The notes: generated by a model not told the origin, from the sequence alone. A stretch of 64,000 nt of DNA from Cystobacter fuscus DSM 2262 (GCF_000335475.2 NZ_ANAH02000066.1:682001-746000); one strand, 5' to 3'; counted from the stretch's first letter, positions 18,563-27,781 are shown. Translations and numbers: made by a program.

Positions 18563-19825
18563 TCACCGCGAACGGCACGTCAGATCCCCCGAGGCGCCGC
18601 TCAGCTCGCTCAAACCCCTGCAGCTCGCCACGTCTCCGCCCTCGCAGGCCACGTGCAGCAGCCGCTCGCCCTCGGTGCTCTCGCCCTGCCGCAGCGGTGG
18701 GCTGAGGAACAGCACGCCCAGCACTCCACACGCCGAGGCCGACCCCGAGGCGCAGCGTGGCCCGGCCGCCTGGGTCACCTCGTCGAGGAACTCGCACGCC
18801 TGGCCCGCTCCGAGCAGACACGCGCGCTTGAGCAGTCCGGGCAGCTCGAACACCGGCCGGGGCGCGAGCGGCTCGTCGCGGAGTTCATCGTAGAGGGCGA
18901 GGCAACCCAGCGCCGCGCCCCGGTCGCACGCATGGCGGAAGAGCGCCCGCCGGTCCGTGGTGTTCTTCTGACGCCCCTGGGCATCGAGCATCTCGAGCAC
19001 CGTCAGCCGGCACGCCTCCGGTGAGCCGAGCTCGCACCCCCGCGAGAGCAGTTGTCCGGCGCGCGGCTCGGCCCAGGGGCCCTCGGCGCGCAGGAGCATC
19101 CCCTGGCGCGCGCACGCCTCGCCATCGCCCGCCTCGCACGCGCGGGCGAAGAATCCGGCGGCCTTGTCGGCGTCCTGCGCGACGCCGCGCCCCGAGTAGA
19201 ACGCCTCCCCGAGAATCCGGCAGGACGGGCCGTCACCGGCGTCACAGCCCCGCTGCGCGAACAGGGCCATCCATTCCCACTCCGGCTCCCCGCCTTCCCG
19301 CAGGGCCTCCTCGGCGAGCCCGTCCACCGCGAGCCCACACGCGCTTCCGGGAAAGCGCTCGCAGGCGTCCTGGAGCCCCGCCCGGGCCGCCACCGCGTCC
19401 CGCGCCACCCCTTGTCCCCGCAGCGTCATCAGCGCCTTCAGGGCACACCCCTCGCCGTCTCCCAGGGTACAGGCGCGATGGAACAGCTCCGAGGCCGCGG
19501 GGAGGTCCGGGCCTTGTTCCTTCACCAGGCCCCGTATCTCCCACCGTCCCAGCTCGGTGCAGCCCGCGGCCACGTCCAGCGCGCAGGCCCTCCCGGCAAG
19601 CTCCACCCGCCGCCGCACCTCGCACTCCGACAGGGTGTCCCGTGGCGAGTCCCGGAGCGCCTCGCGGCAGCCGGCCGCATCGGCGCAGACCTCCGGGGAG
19701 GGCTCGGGCGCGAGCGTGCTCATTGGGGGCGTGGTGGCACAGCCGCCGAGGGCCAGCCCCAGGGACAGGAGCACGACGCGGAGGGAACACGGTGCCTGGG
19801 AAGCCACGGGAGCACGAGGGTTCAT
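18563..19825 (-). CDS. Sel1-like repeat lipoprotein, cysteine-rich
   Basis: 420 residues. The signal peptide ends with lipobox ALGGC (Cys about 29). The mature part repeats a unit of about 35-40 residues containing an A-C-x2-G-x-G-x2-C core, for example ACTLGDGEGC and ACEAGDGEAC, as in Sel1-like/TPR solenoids. The paired cysteines probably form a disulfide in each repeat, fitting an exported protein. Such repeats act as protein-binding scaffolds. The upstream gap to 19921 holds the TCATGAAG repeats described separately. The partner is unknown. Confidence 0.8.
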   Translation of the reverse strand: MNPRAPVASQAPCSLRVVLLSLGLALGGCATTPPMSTLAPEPSPEVCADAAGCREALRDSPRDTLSECEVRRRVELAGRACALDVAAGCTELGRWEIRGLVKEQGPDLPAASELFHRACTLGDGEGCALKALMTLRGQGVARDAVAARAGLQDACERFPGSACGLAVDGLAEEALREGGEPEWEWMALFAQRGCDAGDGPSCRILGEAFYSGRGVAQDADKAAGFFARACEAGDGEACARQGMLLRAEGPWAEPRAGQLLSRGCELGSPEACRLTVLEMLDAQGRQKNTTDRRALFRHACDRGAALGCLALYDELRDEPLAPRPVFELPGLLKRACLLGAGQACEFLDEVTQAAGPRCASGSASACGVLGVLFLSPPLRQGESTEGERLLHVACEGGDVASCRGLSELSGASGDLTCRSR

Positions 19826-19867
19826 GCTCCCATGACACTTCCGGCTTCTTTCCGGGTCATGACGCCT

Positions 19868-19887
19868 TCATGAAGAATCATGAAGAG
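19868..19887. repeat. Tandem 10-bp TCATGAAGA repeats upstream of Sel1-like gene
   Basis: TCATGAAGAA is followed directly by TCATGAAGAG. The flanks contain further copies of the core: GTCATG at 19856-19861 and an inverted CATGAC at 19831-19836. All lie in the 96-base gap just before the start of the lipoprotein gene at 19825. The arrangement looks like a cluster of regulator half-sites; no regulator is known. Confidence 0.4.
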
Positions 19888-19921
19888 ACACGGCCCGGAG
19901 CCCAGGGGGATGGTTTCCCGC

Positions 19922-20536
19922 TCAGGACTTGAGGTAGCGCTCGAACACGAAGCCGAAGTCCTTGACCCAGTACTTCTGCTGCGCGCCGAGGAACCAGGAG
20001 AAGGCGGCCTGGTTGAGTTCCTTGAAGGTCTCCACGAGCGGCGCGCTGCCCGCCTGGCCTCGGCCCAGGGTGGTGGAGGCCAGCTCGATGCTGGTCTTGG
20101 CCAGACCGAGCGCCACCTCGTTCTCGTGCATCAGCTCGGAGATGCGGAAGAGGGCCTTGTAGAGATCCTTCACCTGCTCGAGGTGCTTCTTGTGCACGTC
20201 GATGGAGAAGTTCTTCGCGCCGAGCTGGAACTTGATCTCCACGTCCATGTCGATGGTGCCCGCGGTCTCGAGCTTCACGTTCGACACCGGGTGGGAGCCG
20301 TAGCTGTAGCGGTGCAGCATGCGCTTCTTGCTGGCGGCGCTGGTGCCATCCAGGTGGATGAGGGCCTTGTTGGTGAAGCAGTACTCGTCGGACTTGGACT
20401 TGATCAGGAAGAAGATCTTCTCCTGGTCCTCGTGCATCACGTAGTCGTCGGCATCCACCTTGTCGTAGTCGGCCGGAGCGATGACCGAGCCGATGTCACT
20501 GAGACCGAGGGCGTCGGCGGCGAGTTTTCCGAACAT
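19922..20536 (-). CDS. Bacterial PH-domain protein, YvbH-like
   Basis: 204 residues. I chose ATG 20536 because AGGAGAAGGAAC stands directly before it; an upstream start would add a Pro/Arg-rich leader. Residues about 25-140 match the bacterial pleckstrin-homology fold (bPH), with KIFFLIKSKSDEYCFTNKALIHLDG and GTIDMDVEIKFQL. A helical C-terminal extension follows, as in YvbH. Function is unknown in the family. It precedes the Sel1-like lipoprotein gene by 96 bases on the same strand, so they may be separately regulated. Confidence 0.75.
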   Translation of the reverse strand: MFGKLAADALGLSDIGSVIAPADYDKVDADDYVMHEDQEKIFFLIKSKSDEYCFTNKALIHLDGTSAASKKRMLHRYSYGSHPVSNVKLETAGTIDMDVEIKFQLGAKNFSIDVHKKHLEQVKDLYKALFRISELMHENEVALGLAKTSIELASTTLGRGQAGSAPLVETFKELNQAAFSWFLGAQQKYWVKDFGFVFERYLKS

Positions 20537-20676
20537 GTTCCTTCTCCTGGGGCAGGGCCATGACACATGAGCGTGCGGTGGCCAGGCGAAGCATAGCCGC
20601 GCGGCCAGCGCGAACGGCCCGGCCGGTGGCGCGAGCCTGAATCGTCCCGCTCATGAGACGTGCGAGGCGTGCGAGG

Positions 20677-20711
20677 GAGTGGGCTTGTCGCGCCTCCCGG
20701 CAAGCCCACTC
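20677..20711 (+). terminator. 11-bp hairpin in intergenic gap
   Basis: GAGTGGGCTTG (20677-20687) pairs perfectly with CAAGCCCACTC (20701-20711) around a 13-base loop. There is no U-tract on either strand, so it is not a standard intrinsic terminator. It sits between divergent genes, upstream of the Uma2 gene at 20805. Confidence 0.35.
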
Positions 20712-20804
20712 GGAGGGGCCTGACGTGTCACCTGGCCTACCGCTTGCTCACGGGCGCCGCGGGGACGATTGACCGGGCTCGCCGCGCGCCTCACCCTGAC
20801 GGGC

Positions 20805-21620
20805 ATGGCACGGGACGAACAGGAGCGCGAGGACGCCTTTCCCCGGGCACCCTCTCGGGAACAGTGGGCGAGGATGAGCGAGGAGGAGCGGGTCCGGGTG
20901 GTGGAGTCCTTGCCCGGCGAGGTGACGTGGGACGAGATGGCGATGCCGGAGGGAGACCTGCACTCCCAGGCGAAGATGGGCGCGTTGCAGGCCCTCAAGG
21001 GGTACTTCTCCCGGCAGCGGCGGCGGGTGTACCTGGGCACGGAGCTGCCGGTGTACTACCCCGCCGAGCGCCGTTTCGCGCCGGACCTGTTGGCCGTGCT
21101 GGACGCCGAGGCACACCCTCGAAACAAGTGGGTGGTGAGTCAGGAGGGCAAGGGGCTGGACTGGGTGCTGGAGGTTCACGTCGGCGGCGACCGGAAGAAG
21201 GACGCCGAATACAACGTGAAGCGCTACGCGCGGCTGGGCATCCCCGAGTACTTCATCTACGACCGGGCCCGTCAGCGGCTGGAGGGTCATCGGCTGCCGT
21301 CCAGCGAGGCGAGGGAGTACGTCCCCATCACCCCGGAGCAGGGCCGCTATGGCTCGGAGGTGTTGGGGCTGGAGTTGCAGGTGGAAGAGGGGCGGCTGCG
21401 CTTCTGGGCGGGACACGCGCTGTTGCTGGAGTACGAGGAACTCATCGCCCGGATGCAGGAGATGATGGTGGGGCTGCAGCGGCGCGCGGATGAGGAGGCC
21501 CGGCAGCTCGAGCAGGCGGAGCGGCGTCTGGCGGACGAGACACGGCGGCGGGAGGAGTTGGAGCACCGCCTCGCGGAGTCACAGGCCGAGTTGGAGCGCC
21601 TCAGGCAGCGCGGGGGGTGA
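20805..21620 (+). CDS. Uma2 family endonuclease-like protein with coiled-coil tail
   Basis: 271 residues from ATG 20805. The nuclease-like core shows APDLLAVLD, then LDWVLEVHVGGDRKKD and KRYARLGIPEYFIYD, the Uma2 arrangement of the PD-(D/E)xK fold. The last 60 residues form a Glu/Arg-rich coiled coil from about residue 210 that suggests oligomerisation. This tail is absent from the other Uma2 copy at 14322. No toxin, transposase or restriction partner is adjacent. The family has no established biological role. Confidence 0.8.
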   Translation: MARDEQEREDAFPRAPSREQWARMSEEERVRVVESLPGEVTWDEMAMPEGDLHSQAKMGALQALKGYFSRQRRRVYLGTELPVYYPAERRFAPDLLAVLDAEAHPRNKWVVSQEGKGLDWVLEVHVGGDRKKDAEYNVKRYARLGIPEYFIYDRARQRLEGHRLPSSEAREYVPITPEQGRYGSEVLGLELQVEEGRLRFWAGHALLLEYEELIARMQEMMVGLQRRADEEARQLEQAERRLADETRRREELEHRLAESQAELERLRQRGG

Positions 21621-21689
21621 GCCGCATCGGTGAACGAAATTCCTGGATTGGCTTGATTCCCGGATTTTCCCTGCCGCACGCTGGTGCCC

Positions 21690-22877
21690 ATGATTCCGAC
21701 CCCTTCGAAGGTCCATCGTGTCTCCTGGCTTCCCGCGCGCCTGATGGCGCTGGCCCTGTTCGCCGTATCGCTCTCCGCGTGCGCGCCCGACGTGCCGCCG
21801 GACCGCGGTGAGACGGTCACCCGGAACGAGGAGGCGCTCCCGAGTGGAGGCTGGCAGGTGCTGATGGCCAGTGGCGGCGCACCCATTCGTGGCATCACCC
21901 GCCGCTCGGACGGGGTGTTGCTCGGTGGGGCGAGCTCGGGCCATGGCATCACGGTCTGGGTGAGCCGCGACAATGGCGCGAGCTGGTCCGTCCACGGCTC
22001 CGTCGTGAGCAACCCGGCCGTGGAGTTCGGCGACGTGACGATGCGCGCCATCCCGGGCACGCGCACCGTCTTCTGTGCCTTCCGCGAGTTCGCCAATGGG
22101 CAGTTCCGCGTCACCGTCACCCGGAGCGACAACGATGGGGATGGCTGGGTCTACGACAGCACCGTCGTGGGTCCCGTCTCCCGCTTCGTGGGGGCGCCCT
22201 TCCTCTTCCAGCGCGCGAACGGCGATCTGCAAGTCTATTACGACTCCGAGCTGCTCGCCGAGCAGGGGGGGTATCCCGGTCACCAGTGGATCGCCATGCA
22301 GGGTCGCAGTGGGCTCACGGGGCCGTGGACCGCGTATGGAGTCGTCGCCGTGTCGCGTGACAAGCGGGCCGGGGCGCTGAGTCGCGAGGGCATGGCGACC
22401 GTCGTGCAGCTCGGGGGCGACCGCCTCATGGCCGTCGTCGAGGGGGTCGAGCCGTTCGCCACGGGGGGCGCTCGCGCCAACATCATCAACGCCGTGCAGT
22501 CGTGGGACGGTGGCAGGACGTGGGACGACTCCCTGCGCCGCACCGTCTACCAGTCGCGGATCGATCCCGCCTCGGGGCGGCGCTACAACGCCTATGTGCC
22601 CTATGCCATCCGCGTGGGCAACGGTCCGGTGGGCGTGGCCTTCTGCACCGACGAGGACAAAGCCGGAGCGCCGGACCTGTCGAGCACGCCTCCCGATCAG
22701 CGCCACTGCCATGTCGGGTTCGTGAGCACGACCACCAACTTCGAGACCTGGTCCAGCCCGAGTCCCGTCTGGACGGCAACCTCGCGCAACTACACGCCGG
22801 GCCTCTTCGAGCGGGCTCCCAACGACGTCATCGTGGTGATCGACGCGCTCGGCGGCAACCGCGTCCTGCGGCGGTAG
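21690..22877 (+). CDS. Asp-box beta-propeller lipoprotein, sialidase-like fold
   Basis: 395 residues from ATG 21690; a GTG two codons upstream is possible. The signal peptide ends in LSAC (Cys about 31). Asp-box motifs SxDxGxxW are seen as SRDNGASW and SWDGGRTW, as in BNR/sialidase-type six-bladed propellers. The fold is shared by sialidases and several arabinan- or glycan-cleaving hydrolases. I do not see the arginine triad of sialidases clearly enough to assign an activity. It is lipid-anchored, so it probably acts on surface or external glycans. It converges on the lipoprotein gene at 22921. Confidence 0.75.
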   Translation: MIPTPSKVHRVSWLPARLMALALFAVSLSACAPDVPPDRGETVTRNEEALPSGGWQVLMASGGAPIRGITRRSDGVLLGGASSGHGITVWVSRDNGASWSVHGSVVSNPAVEFGDVTMRAIPGTRTVFCAFREFANGQFRVTVTRSDNDGDGWVYDSTVVGPVSRFVGAPFLFQRANGDLQVYYDSELLAEQGGYPGHQWIAMQGRSGLTGPWTAYGVVAVSRDKRAGALSREGMATVVQLGGDRLMAVVEGVEPFATGGARANIINAVQSWDGGRTWDDSLRRTVYQSRIDPASGRRYNAYVPYAIRVGNGPVGVAFCTDEDKAGAPDLSSTPPDQRHCHVGFVSTTTNFETWSSPSPVWTATSRNYTPGLFERAPNDVIVVIDALGGNRVLRR

Positions 22878-22920
22878 GTCCGCGCGGGGTCCAAGCTGTC
22901 TCGGAGACCGTGGGGACGAT

Positions 22921-23421
22921 TCAACGGAACTCGTTCACGATGTAGACGCCCGCACGAGGAGAGTCCACGATCGCCGTCCCTGGTAGGGATTCGGGCCGCT
23001 TGCGGAGTTGACCCAGCCCGAGCCGCGCCACCGCGCAGATGGGCACCTGATCGCCTCCATTCATCGGCTGGGCGGAGTAGTACCGGATGATGGCCTGGGG
23101 CCCACTCGTCCAGACCCGGCCATAGAGCCGGGCCGGCGCTTCCAGGAGTCCGAGATCCTCGTCCAGAATACTCTCGACATTGCCCTCGTAGAGGGTGACG
23201 GGGGTGGTGCTGGTCTGGTTCGCATCGAGCACGACCCAAGCGGATTCGCCGACGAACATCCTCAAGTAGTTCATTGCCTTGGGCGCGTCCGCCGGGCACG
23301 CCTCCGGTCCCGGAGTGCCGTCGGCCCGGAGGGATACGCGTCCCGTGGCGGTTCCAGGGCAACCCGAGGACATCAACAAGAGCAGGGCACAGCCCGAGAG
23401 CACGAACGTGTTGGAGGCCAT
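22921..23421 (-). CDS. Small lipoprotein, unknown function
   Basis: 166 residues. The signal peptide ends in lipobox SSGC (Cys 21). No domain is recognised; the mature part is beta-type with a DANQTSTTPVTLYEG stretch and few charges. The DUF2381 gene lies 10 bases upstream on the same strand, so the two are probably co-expressed. In myxobacteria DUF2381 genes often sit beside lipoprotein or kinase genes, which supports a shared envelope role. Nothing more can be said from sequence. Confidence 0.6.
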   Translation of the reverse strand: MASNTFVLSGCALLLLMSSGCPGTATGRVSLRADGTPGPEACPADAPKAMNYLRMFVGESAWVVLDANQTSTTPVTLYEGNVESILDEDLGLLEAPARLYGRVWTSGPQAIIRYYSAQPMNGGDQVPICAVARLGLGQLRKRPESLPGTAIVDSPRAGVYIVNEFR

Positions 23422-23431
23422 GTCTTCGCTC

Positions 23432-24355
23432 CTAGCGCGCTACGAGATACGGATCTAGTTGGATGAGGGCCTGCCGGAGTCCATCGTACCGGTAGATTTC
23501 GAGGAACAGACTCGTCCAATGGCCTTCCTCCAAGAAGGCGCTTTTGTCCACGACCAGGGCCATGACTCCCGAAGCGCCGGGGGCGATTTCACGAAAGGTG
23601 GTGCGAATGGCGACCGCTCGCTCATCACCTCTGTCCTTGGTCACGAGTCGAGCCGACGTCATGCTCCAAGGCTGCTCGGGATCGAGGTTCTTGATGGTGA
23701 GGACGACCGCGGCCTTCCCTTTGCCTTTAAATACCTTCGCCTCCACGGTGGCCCTCTCATCCCTGCCGGAGAAGCGGTCCACGACCTTGAACGGCGTCTG
23801 CGCGAGAGCCCCCGAGGCGATCAGTGTGGCCAGGGCGTGATCCTCCGAGGTCTCCTCCTTGCGGTAACGCGCGTTCTCCTCGGTGAGGGTGCCGTTCTCC
23901 TCGAGCGCTCGCTGAAGGGCGGAGTGCATGGCCGCGTAGCTGTCGCGATCCTTGAACACATCGACCTGTTGGTCCGCCCAGTCCCACGCTTGGCGCCTCG
24001 GAGGTCTCAGGAGGAACGACACCTCGGTCCCATCCGCCAGCGTCACGAGCAAGGGAATCGCCTCGTCGGCGTTGAGGTCATGGAGCGGCTCGAGAATGAC
24101 CTTGTTGCGGACCACCGACAGGGGCTCGAGTCGCCCCTCCCACCCCAGCATCTTCGTTCTGTCTGGATCGACCGGCTTCTCGAAGCGAAGCGTCGTGACG
24201 ACCGCTCCCTTCACGGAGACGCGGTGGGTTTCCTCGTGCGGGTGCTCCGAGAGGAGAAGGGGACGGACGGCGGGTTGATCGCGCTCGTTCGCCAGGGTGT
24301 TCGTGGCCACGAGGACAAGAAGCAGGGTAGACCGCAGGAGTAGGGGCGCGCGCAT
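23432..24355 (-). CDS. DUF2381 family protein (myxobacterial paralogous family)
   Basis: 307 residues with an N-terminal signal peptide ending near TLANE. The mature part holds the family's beta-rich N-domain (VSVKGAVVTTLRFEKPV, LLVTLADGTEVSFLLRP), a charged helix in the middle, and a C-terminal domain with VLTIKNLDPEQPWSMTSARLV. DUF2381 is nearly confined to myxobacteria and occurs in many paralogues, often next to serine/threonine kinase genes; here its partner is a small lipoprotein 10 bases downstream. The function is unknown. Confidence 0.75.
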   Translation of the reverse strand: MRAPLLLRSTLLLVLVATNTLANERDQPAVRPLLLSEHPHEETHRVSVKGAVVTTLRFEKPVDPDRTKMLGWEGRLEPLSVVRNKVILEPLHDLNADEAIPLLVTLADGTEVSFLLRPPRRQAWDWADQQVDVFKDRDSYAAMHSALQRALEENGTLTEENARYRKEETSEDHALATLIASGALAQTPFKVVDRFSGRDERATVEAKVFKGKGKAAVVLTIKNLDPEQPWSMTSARLVTKDRGDERAVAIRTTFREIAPGASGVMALVVDKSAFLEEGHWTSLFLEIYRYDGLRQALIQLDPYLVAR

Positions 24356-24420
24356 GTCCCAGATGACTTTACAAGGCGGGTCCGGGGGTCTTCAAGCACG
24401 CGCGCTCCCCTCGGGTCAGG

Positions 24421-25800
24421 TCACTTCTTCTGGCGCAGCAGCCCCAGCAGATCGTTGCGCACGTAGCCGTCGAACCATCCCCACGGCGTGTCGGTGCGCG
24501 CGGCGAGTTCTTCGACTTCCGCCCGGGGCTGGCGCAGCAGGGCGCGGCCCGCGCGGGTCAGCTCCAGGTAGTCGCCTAGCAGCCGCTTCTCCTGGCGCCG
24601 CAACAGCACGCAGCTGCGCTCGTTCGGCGACAGGGGACCCTCGCGCAGCAGCCGCTCGTCCTCCTCCAGCGTGGTGGGGAAGGCCTTCAGCCGCTCCTCG
24701 CAGGCCGCGGCCAGCGTCCCCAGCACCCGTTCCTCGCACGCCACGCTCACCGGCGCGATCGTCTTCGTACCCGACAGCAGCCGGTTGGACAGGGCGAGGA
24801 ACTCGTCGGGCGACGCGTGCGCCATGCGCAGGAAGGAGAACACCGACCAGGACGCGAGGTACTTGCCCTGGCGCGACACCTTGAAGGGATGTTTCGCCGT
24901 GGCCGAGGCGAGCCCGAACATCTGCTGCTTGACCGATGCCAGCGGATCCCCCGGGGGCAACCCCACGGAGAGATACACCTCGTCGTTTTCCTCGTTGCCG
25001 TCGGGCACGAACCCCGAGTGCAGCAGGAACACGTCGCTGCTCTTGGCGCCGTAGTGCGTATGGATTTCCGTTCCGGCCGGCACCGCGCGCTGCGCGATCA
25101 TCCGGAACGTCTGTCCATCCTCCGAGGTCGACCAGAGCACGTCGGGCGGCTGGCGGTGGTTGAACATGTCCGACAGCGGCACGAGGCTCGGTCCCTGCAG
25201 GCCCCCCTTGAGCGAGAACAGGCGCGAGTACAGCGAAATCCGCGCCCAGACATACTCCTCGAAGCCGAAGCGCTCATACTCGGGCAGCTTCTCGCGCAGC
25301 TGCGCGTACTCCTGCTCGAAGGACTGGCGCTGCACCTCCACCAGCCGCTCCAACTGCGAGCCCTTCATCCGCGCGCGCTCCTGCTCCGAGTAGAACAGGG
25401 GCACGTGGGGGTAGGCCTCGGGCAGGCTGTCCACGAAGGGCTTCCAGAAGGAGTCCGCGCCCCGGTGCTTCTCCTCGAGCAGCCAGGAGGCCAGGTAGAG
25501 GAAGTCATTGTCCGGCTGGAGCTGGGACTGGATGCGGCGCCCGATGTCCGACGCCTTCGCGCGCTCCAGCGTGAACAGGTGCGTGGTGGGAATCTGGAGC
25601 ACCACCTCGCCCTCGGCGATGTCGGTGCGCGCCAGCACCGAGCGCTCCCCATCCGCCTGCCGGACGATGTGCATCTTGGGAAACAGCGCTCCGCCTTGTT
25701 CCATCCACCGCAACAGGCTCGACAGCTTCTGCTCCGAGGACTCGGCGGAGGTCCTCAATCCAGACGTCGCGGGGGGGCTCGGGGGGGAGGCGGAGTTCAT
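24421..25800 (-). CDS. SET-domain protein resembling SETD3/Rubisco LSMT methyltransferases
   Basis: 459 residues. A SET domain covers about residues 40-252. It has the catalytic-site elements LVPLSDMFNH (D211, N214, H215), GTEIHTHYGAKS (G243, E245, Y250, K253) and the SGF segment. The C-terminal 200 residues resemble the helical substrate-binding domain of plant Rubisco LSMT and animal SETD3. In eukaryotes these methylate Lys or His on Rubisco or actin. Such proteins are uncommon in bacteria. It follows recQ by 58 bases and may share its message. Substrate unknown; horizontal origin is plausible but untested. Confidence 0.75.
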   Translation of the reverse strand: MNSASPPSPPATSGLRTSAESSEQKLSSLLRWMEQGGALFPKMHIVRQADGERSVLARTDIAEGEVVLQIPTTHLFTLERAKASDIGRRIQSQLQPDNDFLYLASWLLEEKHRGADSFWKPFVDSLPEAYPHVPLFYSEQERARMKGSQLERLVEVQRQSFEQEYAQLREKLPEYERFGFEEYVWARISLYSRLFSLKGGLQGPSLVPLSDMFNHRQPPDVLWSTSEDGQTFRMIAQRAVPAGTEIHTHYGAKSSDVFLLHSGFVPDGNEENDEVYLSVGLPPGDPLASVKQQMFGLASATAKHPFKVSRQGKYLASWSVFSFLRMAHASPDEFLALSNRLLSGTKTIAPVSVACEERVLGTLAAACEERLKAFPTTLEEDERLLREGPLSPNERSCVLLRRQEKRLLGDYLELTRAGRALLRQPRAEVEELAARTDTPWGWFDGYVRNDLLGLLRQKK

Positions 25801-25858
25801 GGGTGGCTGGGGACGCTACCCCAGGCCAGGACGAGCGCGGAAGTCGCCCGCGCGGGCC

Positions 25859-27781
25859 CTACCGCGAGGAGTCCTCCACGAAGGCGAGCACCTGCTGGAA
25901 GGGCACGTCCGACAACAGGCCGAACAGCTCGTGGGAGGCGAGCCTCGCCCGGGACACGCTCGGCGAGGCGATGCCACAGAGAAACCTCGCCAGTTGCCGG
26001 GGCGAGGCGAGGGCCTCGTGCCGCTCGGCGCGCAACCGCTTCAACCTCTCCACTTCCCGTTCCCCCGGAGCGGGGACGGCCAGGGCGGGCAGGGGACCGG
26101 GGCGCTCGCCCGCGCACCAGTCACAGTGGCCACAGTCGGCCTCCAGGTCCTCGCCGAAGTAGGTGAGCAGGAAGCGGGTGCGGCAGCCCTCGTGGCCGGC
26201 GAAGTCCAGCACCTGGCGCAGCCGCCGCACGTCCCGGCGCTCGCGCTCGTCGAAGCGCTCGATCATCGTCCGGGTGAGCGTGGCGGCCTCGACGTCGCCG
26301 CGCGTGCGCCGGTAGCCCTGGCGCACCCCCGTCACCTGGAGCTTCAGCGCCCCCTGTTCCTCGAGGTAGTTGAGCGCGGCGATGATGCGCGCGCGCGGCT
26401 CGCCGAGCTTCCGGGAGATGTCGTCGAGCTTCAGCAGGGACCACGTCCGCTTGGCCTCGGCGAGGGCGAACACGCGGCGCAGGAAGTCGGCCCGGGGGGC
26501 ATCGAAGCCGGCGAAGACCTCGTCGAGCGGCCGCAGGGCCTGGAACTTGTACTCGGTATAGAACGGGCCCGTGGACTCCAGCAGGCCGTCCAGCTCGAGG
26601 TAGGTCATCAGCGTCTCGATGACCAGCGGACGCACGTCATGGCTCTGGGACAGCTCGTGGAGCGAGACGTCGAAGGTGTCCCCCTGGCCGAGCACGTGCT
26701 CGAGCACCCCGGTCACGGCCTCGGGCGTGGGCGTGTCGCCATAGGTGAAGTTCTCCAGGACGACCACGTCCTCCCGGGCCGCGAGCAGCTCGCAGTCCGA
26801 GGGCTGGCCGTCCCGTCCCGCGCGGCCGATCTCCTGGGCGTAGTTCTCCAGGCTCTTGGGCAGGTTGCAGTGGTAGACGGCCCGGATGTCGCTCTTGTCG
26901 ATGCCCATGCCGAAGGCGATCGTGGCGACCACCACCGCGTCGGCCGAGCCCATGAACCAGTCCTGCACCTCGTGCCGCACCTCGGGCGCGAGGCCCGCGT
27001 GGTACGCCCGGGCGGACAGGCCGTGGTCGGTGAGGAAGCGGGCCGTCTCCTCCGCCGTGCGCTGGAGCGTGACGTAGACGATCGTCGCCCCCCGGGGGCG
27101 CGAGCGCAGGCGCGAGAGCAGCAGCTCCCGGCGCGCGTCACCGCCGGGGGTGGGGGAGACGTGCAGCGTGAGGTTGGGCCGGTGGAAGCCCGTCTGGACG
27201 ACATCCCCGGGGGCGATGCCGAACGCGCCCGCGATGTCCCGGGCCACCGAGGGCGTGGCGGTCGCGGTGAGCGCCAGCACCCGCTCCACCTTCAGCGTCC
27301 GGGCGAGCGGGGCGAGCTTCATGTAGTCGGGCCGGAAGTTGTGTCCCCACTCGCTCATGCAGTGGGCCTCGTCCACGGCGAGCATGGAAATGCGCACGCC
27401 GCGCAGCGTCTGCAGGAAGCGCTCGTTGGCCAGCCGCTCGGGCGCGATGTAGAGCAGCTTGAGCGTGCCCGCCTTCAAGTCGGCGTAGAGCTGGCGGAGC
27501 TCCTCCGGCCCCAGCGTCGAGTCGAGCCGGGCGGCGGGGATGCCCCGGCCCTGGAGGAAGTCGATCTGATCCTTCATCAACGCGATGAGCGGGGAGATGA
27601 CGAGCGTGAGGCCCTCCAGCATCAGCGCGGGGAGCTGGTAGCACAGGCTCTTGCCAGCCCCGGTGGGGAAGATGGCGAGCACGGACCGGGCCTCCAGCAG
27701 GCGCGAGACGACGGGCTCCTGCCCCTCGCGGAAGCCGGAGAAGCCGAAGACGGACTGGAGCACGTGGGCGGGGGAGGGCAT
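25859..27781 (-). CDS. recQ: RecQ-like ATP-dependent DNA helicase
   Basis: 640 residues from ATG 27781; ATG 27817 would add 12 residues. Walker A is PTGAGKS (K44), the DEAH box is DEAHCMSEWGHNFRPDY, and motif VI is in QEIGRAGRDGQPSDC. A zinc-binding site C-x16-C-x2-C-x2-C lies near residue 540 (CRTRFLLTYFGE to CDWC). Residues after this match the RQC winged helix poorly, and no HRDC domain is evident. RecQ unwinds DNA during repair and recombination. It is divergent from the lipoprotein at 27886. Confidence 0.9.
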   Translation of the reverse strand: MPSPAHVLQSVFGFSGFREGQEPVVSRLLEARSVLAIFPTGAGKSLCYQLPALMLEGLTLVISPLIALMKDQIDFLQGRGIPAARLDSTLGPEELRQLYADLKAGTLKLLYIAPERLANERFLQTLRGVRISMLAVDEAHCMSEWGHNFRPDYMKLAPLARTLKVERVLALTATATPSVARDIAGAFGIAPGDVVQTGFHRPNLTLHVSPTPGGDARRELLLSRLRSRPRGATIVYVTLQRTAEETARFLTDHGLSARAYHAGLAPEVRHEVQDWFMGSADAVVVATIAFGMGIDKSDIRAVYHCNLPKSLENYAQEIGRAGRDGQPSDCELLAAREDVVVLENFTYGDTPTPEAVTGVLEHVLGQGDTFDVSLHELSQSHDVRPLVIETLMTYLELDGLLESTGPFYTEYKFQALRPLDEVFAGFDAPRADFLRRVFALAEAKRTWSLLKLDDISRKLGEPRARIIAALNYLEEQGALKLQVTGVRQGYRRTRGDVEAATLTRTMIERFDERERRDVRRLRQVLDFAGHEGCRTRFLLTYFGEDLEADCGHCDWCAGERPGPLPALAVPAPGEREVERLKRLRAERHEALASPRQLARFLCGIASPSVSRARLASHELFGLLSDVPFQQVLAFVEDSSR

